A DNA stretch of 5,660 bases from Synergistes sp. (GTDB lineage: Bacteria; Synergistota; Synergistia; Synergistales; Synergistaceae): positions 1 to 5,660 of the forward strand of contig JAEEYY010000160.1 in the NCBI GenBank assembly GCA_016288355.1, given 5' to 3'. Within the stretch, counting starts at the first letter, position 1. The number at the start of each line of letters is the position of its first letter. The notes under the pieces are model-generated. The model searched no databases. It saw only the letters and a program-made list of their open reading frames with translations, and was not told the DNA's origin. A program made the position numbers and the translations under genes. Shown in pieces: positions 1 to 4,758 of this stretch.

Positions 1-343
1 CTGCGTTTTCAAATATCATCCCTTCTCTGACAGGTACATCGAACAGCTTCCCGCAGCTGCGGCAGAAGAAGTGCCCGTGAGTCTCGGTAAAGGGATCGAA
101 ATAGACTCTTTTTTCGTCGATGCTCAGGATCTTTATCAGGCCGGCTTCTTCAAGGAGCTGCGCTGTGCTGTAGAGCGTTGCGACAGACATAGTGGAATAA
201 TAGTCTGAAAGCTCCCTGTAGAGTGTTTCAGCGGAAGGATGGTCTTTCCTGCCCTGAAGCTGTTTTAGTATCGCGATGCGCTGCGCGGTGATCTTGGCGC
301 CTCGTTCTCTTAATGTTGCTATGCCTTCGTCAACGGTCCACAT
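1..343 (-). CDS. Fur-superfamily, PerR-like metal-dependent transcriptional regulator (C-terminus outside window)
   Basis: Reading leftward from ATG at 343-341, the frame stays open to the window edge and gives 114 residues of a protein that is normally about 140-150. A GGGGGA Shine-Dalgarno sequence lies just upstream of the ATG. Residues 1-80 form the winged-helix DNA-binding domain, with ITAQR at 18-22, HPSAETLY at 35-42 and SVATLY at 53-58. The dimerisation and metal domain follows, with THGHFFCRSCG at 88-98. Aligned from memory to B. subtilis PerR with a constant offset of two, H35, D83, H89, H91 and D102 match its regulatory metal ligands H37, D85, H91, H93 and D104. C94 and C97 match the first half of the structural zinc site. 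Asp rather than Glu at the last ligand favours a peroxide-sensing PerR over Fur or Zur. The second CXXC would lie outside the window. The family assignment is firm; the PerR subtype is an inference. Confidence 0.93.
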   Translation of the reverse strand, partial: MWTVDEGIATLRERGAKITAQRIAILKQLQGRKDHPSAETLYRELSDYYSTMSVATLYSTAQLLEEAGLIKILSIDEKRVYFDPFTETHGHFFCRSCGKLFDVPVREGMIFENA

Positions 344-371
344 TACTATTCCCCCAGTTCCGCTTTAACGG

Positions 372-399
372 ATTATATTTTAAACATATTTTTGGTAAA
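372..399 (-). promoter_or_regulatory. candidate sigma-70 promoter for the Fur/PerR-like gene
   Basis: Read on the minus strand, TTTACC (399-394) and a perfect TATAAT (377-372) are separated by 16 bp. This predicts a start near position 365 and a leader of about 20 nt before the ATG at 343. The -10 is perfect but the surrounding DNA is about 75% A+T, so chance matches are common. The correct distance to a well-placed ribosome binding site supports it. Confidence 0.5.
375..389. promoter_or_regulatory. candidate 7-1-7 operator dyad overlapping the regulator's promoter
   Basis: ATATTTT-A-AACATAT is an inverted repeat of two 7-nt arms around one central base, with 6 of 7 positions symmetric. This is the architecture of Fur and PerR boxes. 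It overlaps the -10 and spacer of the candidate promoter, where binding would block transcription. The match to the B. subtilis PerR consensus TTATAATNATTATAA is only about 8 of 14, so this is a structural argument in AT-rich DNA rather than a consensus match. It suggests autoregulation. Confidence 0.3.
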
Positions 400-531
400 C
401 GCCTTTACTATTTGATTTAATTAGATTATAAAGCATATCTTTTGATTTGTGTATACTAAAATAGAATTAAGTATAAAATTACGAAAATTCAATAAGAAGA
501 ATTATGGCGTATTTATTCAGTAATACAAACG

Positions 532-553
532 GTTCGTTTGTTTTTAAGCGAAC
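532..553. repeat. small inverted repeat / hairpin in the AT-rich spacer
   Basis: GTTCGTTT (532-539) can pair with AAGCGAAC (546-553) over 8 bp, including one G-T position, around a 6-nt T-rich loop. It stands out because it is a GC-containing patch inside AT-rich DNA. Neither strand has a T-run after the stem, so it is not an obvious intrinsic terminator. Its right arm overlaps one copy of the AACGGATTAT repeat. Function unknown. Confidence 0.45.
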
Positions 554-648
554 GGATTATTTAATGTATACAGTGTTGAATTATGTCTTCTTTATTGTAC
601 TTTGTGAACTAATTGTCATGTCTGGTTAATTGATTTGTGAGTGTACAC

Positions 649-728
649 GCCTCTGCCGGCTTGTTTTTTAATTATCCTGCGGTATGTCATATTTTTGGAC
701 CGCAGGCGGCACACAGTGCGGCAGAGGC
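649..728. repeat. nested inverted repeat, about 80 nt, possible structured RNA or protein-binding element
   Basis: A perfect 10-bp outer stem, GCCTCTGCCG (649-658) with CGGCAGAGGC (719-728), encloses a perfect 8-bp inner stem, CCTGCGGT (676-683) with ACCGCAGG (699-706). The inner loop is 15 nt. Between the stems are unpaired stretches of 17 nt (T-rich) and 12 nt. The element sits just upstream of the tRNA promoter and has no coding explanation. There is no T-run after the closing arm on either strand, so it is not a standard terminator. I do not recognise a known RNA family. Options include a small RNA with a central bubble, a leader of an upstream transcript, or a transposon-derived miniature palindrome. 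Confidence 0.6.
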
Positions 729-737
729 AATATCGGC

Positions 738-767
738 TTGCAGAGTTGTATATTTTAACGTTATAAT
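738..767 (+). promoter_or_regulatory. sigma-70-type promoter for tRNA-Gln and probably glmU
   Basis: TTGCAG (738-743) and a perfect TATAAT (762-767) are separated by 18 bp. Initiation is predicted about 7 nt downstream, near 774, leaving a 5' leader of roughly 9 nt before the mature tRNA end at 783, as expected for an RNase P substrate. Because no convincing terminator separates the tRNA from glmU, this promoter likely also contributes to glmU and the genes behind it. Confidence 0.7.
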
Positions 768-782
768 GTCCGTTGCGTATAA

Positions 783-858
783 TGGGGTGTAGCCAAGCGG
801 CCCAAGGCATCGGACTTTGACTCCGACATCGATGGTTCGAGTCCATCCACCCCAGCCA
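783..858 (+). tRNA. tRNA-Gln, anticodon TTG, CCA encoded
   Basis: A full 76-nt cloverleaf can be drawn. The acceptor stem is TGGGGTG (783-789) with CACCCCA (848-854), all seven pairs Watson-Crick and starting with the T-A pair typical of glutamine tRNAs. The D stem is GCC (792-794) with GGC (806-808). The anticodon stem is TCGGA (810-814) with TCCGA (822-826), and the loop CTTTGAC gives anticodon TTG at 817-819. The T stem is GATGG (831-835) with CCATC (843-847), and the T loop is TTCGAGT. The discriminator base is G855 and CCA is genomically encoded at 856-858. It decodes CAA, and CAG by wobble. It sits 51 nt upstream of glmU in the same direction and is probably cotranscribed with it. Confidence 0.97.
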
Positions 859-868
859 CTTTTTGCGG

Positions 869-895
869 AAGTGCCCGGACAGGCTGCGGGCGTTT
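869..895 (+). promoter_or_regulatory. hairpin between tRNA-Gln and the glmU ribosome binding site
   Basis: AAGTGCCCG (869-877) can pair with CGGGCGTTT (887-895) over 9 positions: five consecutive G-C pairs, two G-U and two A-U. The loop is 9 nt. The stem ends one base before the glmU Shine-Dalgarno sequence at 897. The T-tract after the GC core is only four bases and is itself part of the stem, so this would be at most a weak terminator. After the tRNA is cut out, it could cap and protect the new glmU 5' end or tune access to the ribosome binding site. Confidence 0.4.
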
Positions 896-896
896 T

Positions 897-902
897 GGAG
901 GG
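897..902 (+). promoter_or_regulatory. glmU ribosome binding site that fixes the start codon
   Basis: GGAGGG is followed after 7 nt by ATG at 910. The open frame extends upstream as far as an ATG at 817, but that codon is the tRNA anticodon region, so the strong Shine-Dalgarno sequence here decides in favour of 910. Confidence 0.88.
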
Positions 903-909
903 AATCGGA

Positions 910-2316
910 ATGGAAAAGCGGAAGAGGTCTTTAGGTGTCCTTATCCTGGCTGCGGGAAAAGGCACGCGTATGCGCAGCGAAACCCCGAAAGTCCTTCATA
1001 AGATGCTTGAAGAGCCTATCCTCTATTATCCTCTGCGGGCTGCGGCAGACGCAGGCTTTTCCGACGTTGCGGTTGTGGTCGGATCGGGCGGCGGATACGT
1101 ATCTTCATGGGTCGGCGAAGAATTTCCCGAAAGCAGCATAATTTGGCAGCACGAACAGAAGGGCACCGCACATGCGGCAAAGCTTGCTCAGCAGTGGTGG
1201 AGCGCTTTTGATGACGTGATGATCCTGCCCGGAGACGCGCCGCTTATTACGGCTTCGACGCTTTCAGCTTTTGCGGCGTCTCATCAGCAGGGAAGCATTG
1301 CCTGCAGTTTTCTGAGCTTCATGACAGACGACCCGGCAGGCTACGGCCGTGTGGTGCGCAGCGGAGAAAAGATATGCGTGGTCGAACACCGCGACGCCAC
1401 TGACGAACAGCTTATGATAAAAGAAGTCAACAGCGGCATGTATATATTTGATACAAAAGCGCTTGCCGCCGTGATAGACAGGATATCCTCGGGCAACGCC
1501 CAGGGTGAGTATTACCTGCCGGACGCGCTTTCGCTCGCAGCGGATGACGGCGGCAGCGTAAACGCGGTATTGGCCGACTCTCCGGATGAGTTCCTCGGCG
1601 TGAATGACCAGCTGCAGCTTGCGAAGGCGGCAGGCGTCATGCGCCGCCGCATAGTTGAAGGTTTTATGATCAACAACGGGCTGCAGTGCATGGACCCCGA
1701 CAGCGTCTGGATAGGCCCGAAGGTAAGAATCGGGCGCGGCGCGGTCATTCATCCCTCGGTACAGCTGTGGGGCAGCTGCGTTGTAGAGGACGGGGCTTTT
1801 ATAGGAAGCTTCACGGTGCTCAGGAATTCGACGGTGCACGCCTGCGCAAATCTGAAGGGTTCTGTGCGGATGAATGATTCTGTCGTCGGAGAGCGGGCGT
1901 CCGCCGGTCCCTTTGCGTTTATGCGCGAACATGCAGAGCTCATGGAAAATGCTCATGTCGGGCGCTTCGTTGAGATAAAAAAGAGCTCCGTCGGCAAAGA
2001 TTCAAAAGTGCCCCATCTGTCCTATATCGGCGACGCGCAGATCGGTGAAGGCACGAACATAGGCGCGGGCACGATAACATGCAACTATGACGGCGAAAAG
2101 AAGAATCCCACAAAAATCGGGCGCGGCTGCCTGATCGGCAGCGATACGATGTTCGTGGCGCCGGTGGAAGTAGGCGACTGCGTCTCGACCGCGGCGGGTT
2201 CCGTGATAACGGAAAACATTCCTGACGGTGCTCTTGCGATAGCGCGTGCGCGCCAGATCAATAAAAATGAATGGAGCCGGCAGCAGCGGCAAAAAAATAA
2301 AACAGACAAAGCATGA
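910..2316 (+). CDS. glmU: bifunctional UDP-N-acetylglucosamine pyrophosphorylase / glucosamine-1-phosphate N-acetyltransferase
   Basis: This cytoplasmic enzyme acetylates glucosamine-1-phosphate with acetyl-CoA and then couples the product to UTP, giving UDP-GlcNAc for peptidoglycan and other envelope glycans. The 468 residues are close to the usual length of about 456. Residues 1-235 form the uridyltransferase domain: the nucleotide loop AAGKGTRM (14-21) with PK at 26-27, QKGTAHA (83-89), PGDAPL around metal ligand D109, EVNSGMYIF around N174, and N232 in GVND. From about 255 the acetyltransferase domain follows, with hexapeptide repeats forming a left-handed beta-helix. The catalytic histidine is H369 in PHLSYIGD, and NIGAGTITCNYDG is intact. 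The protein ends in a Lys/Gln-rich tail. The start at 910 has a strong ribosome binding site; an upstream in-frame ATG at 817 is inside the tRNA. Both active sites look intact. prs follows after 36 nt. Confidence 0.97.
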   Translation: MEKRKRSLGVLILAAGKGTRMRSETPKVLHKMLEEPILYYPLRAAADAGFSDVAVVVGSGGGYVSSWVGEEFPESSIIWQHEQKGTAHAAKLAQQWWSAFDDVMILPGDAPLITASTLSAFAASHQQGSIACSFLSFMTDDPAGYGRVVRSGEKICVVEHRDATDEQLMIKEVNSGMYIFDTKALAAVIDRISSGNAQGEYYLPDALSLAADDGGSVNAVLADSPDEFLGVNDQLQLAKAAGVMRRRIVEGFMINNGLQCMDPDSVWIGPKVRIGRGAVIHPSVQLWGSCVVEDGAFIGSFTVLRNSTVHACANLKGSVRMNDSVVGERASAGPFAFMREHAELMENAHVGRFVEIKKSSVGKDSKVPHLSYIGDAQIGEGTNIGAGTITCNYDGEKKNPTKIGRGCLIGSDTMFVAPVEVGDCVSTAAGSVITENIPDGALAIARARQINKNEWSRQQRQKNKTDKA

Positions 2317-2340
2317 TGCAGATCATACTGAATCGGCTAA

Positions 2341-2346
2341 GGGGGA
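2341..2346 (+). promoter_or_regulatory. prs ribosome binding site supporting the TTG start
   Basis: GGGGGA is followed after 6 nt by TTG at 2353. It is the only strong Shine-Dalgarno sequence in the 36-nt glmU-prs gap and places initiation at the expected family N-terminus. I see no separate promoter in the gap. Confidence 0.75.
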
Positions 2347-2352
2347 AAAAAA

Positions 2353-3339
2353 TTGTCCGCAGTAATACGTGAGGTAAAAATTTTTTCAGGGAGAGACAGC
2401 AGGGAGTTTGCGCAGAGCATATGCAGCAATCTCGGCGTTCCTCTTGCGACTGTGAAGACCAAAAGATTTGCAGACGGTGAGATCTCTGTTTCAATCGAAG
2501 AAAGCGTCCGCGGCACCGACGTGTATGTAGTGCAGCCTACATGCAAGCCGGCAAATGAGCATCTGATGGAGCTGCTGATAATGGTGGATGCTCTGAGAAG
2601 AGCTTCGGCGCACCACGTCAATCTCGTTATACCTTATTTCGGCTATGCGAGACAGGACAGGAAAACAAAGGCGCGCGAACCTATCACGGCCAAGCTTGTT
2701 GCAAACCTTATCGAAAAGGCCGGCGCCGACCGTGTAATAACAGCCGATCTTCATGCGGGGCAGATACAGGGCTTCTTTGACATCCCTCTCGATCATCTGA
2801 TGGGAGGTCCGCTGCTTGCCTCTTACTTCCGTGAGAACCTTTCCGGGGATCTGAAAGATGACGCGCTCACAGTTGTCTCCCCCGATATAGGCGGAGTCGC
2901 GCGCGCGAGGACCTTTGCCGGATATCTCGGAGACCCGGGCCTTGCGATAGTCGACAAATGGCGGTCACATGAAGTTGCCAACGTCTGTGAGGTTATGGAT
3001 ATAATCGGCAATGTCGACGGAAAGACATGCATACTTGTCGACGATATAATAGATACCGCGGGAACGATGGTAAAGGCTGCTGCTGCTCTGAAAGAGCGCG
3101 GCGCAAAACGGGTCTATGCCTGTGCGACGCACGGCATACTCTCCGATCCTGCGGTCGACCGGCTGAAAACCTCAGAAATAGAGGAACTGATCCTGACAGA
3201 CACAATTCCTCTGCCCGAAGAAAAGAAGATAGATAAGATAAAGGTGCTTTCGATAGCGCCGCTTTTCGCTGAGGCAATGAGGCGCATTCATCTGGATCAG
3301 TCAATAGATACGCTCTTTTCCGCAAACGGGAAGAATTAG
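2353..3339 (+). CDS. prs: ribose-phosphate pyrophosphokinase (PRPP synthetase), class I
   Basis: It transfers pyrophosphate from ATP to ribose-5-phosphate to make PRPP, the precursor for purines, pyrimidines, NAD, His and Trp; class I enzymes are usually cytosolic hexamers. The 328 residues are slightly longer than the usual 315-317. Landmarks in order are FADGEISVS near residue 40, PYFGYARQDRK, catalytic-loop histidine H134 in DLHAGQIQGF, SPDIGGVARAR, the flexible-loop lysine K202, and the PRPP-binding loop VDDIIDTAGT (229-238, acidic pair D230-D231). The start is TTG at 2353, six bases after GGGGGA (2341-2346), and it gives the family N-terminus directly; no better ATG or GTG is available. 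The flexible loop reads K-W-R-S-H where K-R-R is normal, and looks about two residues longer than in B. subtilis. It is probably cotranscribed with glmU. Confidence 0.97.
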   Translation: MSAVIREVKIFSGRDSREFAQSICSNLGVPLATVKTKRFADGEISVSIEESVRGTDVYVVQPTCKPANEHLMELLIMVDALRRASAHHVNLVIPYFGYARQDRKTKAREPITAKLVANLIEKAGADRVITADLHAGQIQGFFDIPLDHLMGGPLLASYFRENLSGDLKDDALTVVSPDIGGVARARTFAGYLGDPGLAIVDKWRSHEVANVCEVMDIIGNVDGKTCILVDDIIDTAGTMVKAAAALKERGAKRVYACATHGILSDPAVDRLKTSEIEELILTDTIPLPEEKKIDKIKVLSIAPLFAEAMRRIHLDQSIDTLFSANGKN

Positions 3340-3403
3340 TATAAATATCAAAATATTTAAATAGCGTATAAAAGTCGCAAACATTTTTGAGGAGGAAACA
3401 CCA

Positions 3404-4069
3404 ATGGCCAAGAACCAGACGCTCAAACTCGACTTCACAAAGAGAGAAGTCACAGGCACCGGAGCGTGCCGCAAGATCCGCTCAAAGAACCTTATCCCCG
3501 TGGTGCTGTACGGCCCCGACTACAGAAACGGACTTCCCGGCACTGTGTCCGCGAAGATCATAACCCCGCTTGCAAACAGCCCCCGCAGAGAGACCACCCT
3601 TGTAGAGCTCGCGATCAGCGACGGAACCGCCGCAAACGCCCTTATCCGCGACGTTCAGCGCCATCCGCTTACCCGCGCTATCCGCCACATCGACCTTTAT
3701 CAGGTCGTGAAGGGTCATAAGATCAAGGTCGAGATCCCGGTCCGTGTCCTAAACGCCGAACTTTCAAAGGGCGTCAAGGAAGGCGGCCTTCTTGCTCAGA
3801 AGACGCGTATGCTTACAGTCGAAGTCCAGCCCAGCGAGATACCGGAAGAATTCACTGTCGATGCGCAGAGTCTCGAAATGGGCGCCGAAGTTTTCGTAAA
3901 AGATATTGAAGTCCCGGAAGGCGTCACTGTTCTCAACGATCCGGATGCGCTCGTTTTCCATATAGCAGCAGTCAGATCATCGGTTGAAGAACCCGCGGCA
4001 GAGGGCGAGGAAGAGACCGCCGAAGTCGAAGTGGTGGCAAAAGGCAAGGCTGCCAAGGAAGAGGAATAA
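3404..4069 (+). CDS. rplY: large-subunit ribosomal protein bL25, two-domain TL5/CTC form
   Basis: This protein binds 5S rRNA in the central protuberance of the 50S subunit; the two-domain form is called TL5 in Thermus and CTC in Bacillus, where it is linked to general stress. The 221 residues split into an N-terminal L25 beta-barrel (about 1-95, with ALIRDVQRHPLTRAIRHIDLY) and a C-terminal TL5 domain (about 100-190, with KVEIPVRV around P112 and GVKEGG at 123-128). A low-complexity tail rich in Glu, Ala and Lys fills roughly the last 30 residues, making it a little longer than B. subtilis Ctc. ATG at 3404 has GGAGG at 3391-3395, a clear ribosome binding site. The 64-nt gap after prs is AT-rich and holds a perfect 10-bp palindrome (3354-3363) but no promoter I can defend. 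Confidence 0.95.
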   Translation: MAKNQTLKLDFTKREVTGTGACRKIRSKNLIPVVLYGPDYRNGLPGTVSAKIITPLANSPRRETTLVELAISDGTAANALIRDVQRHPLTRAIRHIDLYQVVKGHKIKVEIPVRVLNAELSKGVKEGGLLAQKTRMLTVEVQPSEIPEEFTVDAQSLEMGAEVFVKDIEVPEGVTVLNDPDALVFHIAAVRSSVEEPAAEGEEETAEVEVVAKGKAAKEEE

Positions 4070-4102
4070 TCCGCTATTCCTTAATCACGAAAAGGAACAA
4101 TA

Positions 4103-4157
4103 CGCGGCGGCCTGCCGTCATTTATTGACTGTGCCGGCTGCTGCGTTGTTTTTGTTG
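4103..4157 (+). terminator. terminator-like stem and U-rich tract between rplY and pth
   Basis: CGCGGCGGCC (4103-4112) pairs with GGCTGCTGCG (4136-4145) over 10 positions, eight Watson-Crick and two G-U. The 23-nt loop contains a smaller hairpin, GTCA (4117-4120) with TGAC (4126-4129). A U-rich tract, TTGTTTTTGTTGT (4146-4158), begins immediately after the stem. This is the layout of an intrinsic terminator, although the loop is larger than usual and the tract is broken by G residues. Since pth begins within 20 nt, it may act as partial termination or attenuation between rplY and pth. Confidence 0.5.
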
Positions 4158-4173
4158 TATGGTGTATGAAAGA

Positions 4174-4758
4174 ATGAAGCTTGTAGTAGGCCTCGGGAAC
4201 CCTGGATATGAATACGCATGGACGCGCCATAACGCCGGGTGGCTCATTGTGGATTCCTTTATAGCGCGCCTCGGGCTCGGCACGCCGCAGATAAAGTTCC
4301 GCGGCGCGTATTGGGGGCCCGCGCTTTGCTTTGGCGAAAGAGCAGCTTTCCTTGAGCCGCACACATACATGAATCTCAGCGGACTCTCGGTTGGGGAGGC
4401 GGTGCGCTACAGCAGCATCGAACCTTCTGATGTGCTGGTGATCTCCGACGATTCAGCTCTCCCGTTCGGGAGGATCCGTATGCGCAGAAGCGGTTCCGCC
4501 GGCGGCCAGAACGGGCTCAAGTCGGTGTTGGCTGTTTTGGGCACGCTCGACGTACCGCGGCTGAGAATTGGGATGGGTGCGCCCGAGGGAAGAATGGATA
4601 TGAGAGACTGGGTCCTCGGCAATATCCCCGGCGAACAGCGAAAAGAGTGGCACAGGATAGAAGACGCCGCATGGGAGGCGCTGGAGCTCTGGCTGAAGGA
4701 AGGCATAGACAAAGCTATGTCAAAGGCGAACGGTTTTCGCTTAAATGGAGAAGCCTGA
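4174..4758 (+). CDS. pth: peptidyl-tRNA hydrolase
   Basis: It cleaves the ester bond of peptidyl-tRNAs that drop off ribosomes, freeing tRNA for reuse; it is cytosolic and monomeric. From ATG 4174 the protein has 194 residues, normal for the family, and opens MKLVVGLGNPG as expected. Catalytic H19 lies in TRHNAGW, N9 in GNPG, and YMNLSG carries M66-N67. D92 and N113 match E. coli D93 and N114. Two usually conserved histidines are replaced: the H before the catalytic Asp is S91, and E. coli H113 corresponds to Q112 in GGQNGLK. An in-frame ATG at 4159 would add five residues, but it has no ribosome binding site and falls at the end of the U-rich tract. The start at 4174 has only a weak purine stretch. 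The 3' end overlaps mfd by 14 nt. Confidence 0.95.
   Translation: MKLVVGLGNPGYEYAWTRHNAGWLIVDSFIARLGLGTPQIKFRGAYWGPALCFGERAAFLEPHTYMNLSGLSVGEAVRYSSIEPSDVLVISDDSALPFGRIRMRRSGSAGGQNGLKSVLAVLGTLDVPRLRIGMGAPEGRMDMRDWVLGNIPGEQRKEWHRIEDAAWEALELWLKEGIDKAMSKANGFRLNGEA

Larger units (their letters stand above)
344..737. other. non-coding intergenic control region, strongly AT-rich in its left two thirds
   Basis: No credible gene lies between the divergent regulator and the tRNA promoter. By hand count, 361-640 is about 25% G+C, against a clearly GC-richer coding background. The region contains the regulator's promoter and dyad, a 10-bp direct repeat AACGGATTAT (367-376 and 551-560), a hairpin (532-553), TGTATACW palindromes (450-457 and 565-572), GTGTACAC (641-648) and a nested inverted repeat (649-728). 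The short reading frames here lack ribosome binding sites and family resemblance. Confidence 0.8.

Noticed and set aside
417..431. TTAATTAGATTATAA as a PerR box
   Set aside because: It matches one half-site perfectly but the other poorly and is not a true dyad; in DNA of about 75% A+T this is weak, so it is only noted alongside the better dyad at 375-389.
583..612. Nine-codon open frame starting at ATG 583
   Set aside because: It has no ribosome binding site and no sign of selection; chance is the simplest explanation.
817..909. Upstream extension of the glmU reading frame to an ATG at 817
   Set aside because: That ATG overlaps the tRNA anticodon region; the extension has no family resemblance, and a strong ribosome binding site precedes ATG 910.
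616..965. Minus-strand open frames spanning the tRNA and the glmU start
   Set aside because: They run antisense through a well-supported tRNA, are not protein-like and lack ribosome binding sites.
1264..1956. 230-codon minus-strand open frame opposite glmU
   Set aside because: It is a shadow of glmU on the opposite strand; the translation is rich in His and Arg with no recognisable domain.
4077..4097. TTCCTT / AAGGAA hairpin just after rplY as a terminator
   Set aside because: It is only a 6-bp AT-leaning stem with a 9-nt loop and no following T-run; the stem at 4103-4145 is much stronger.
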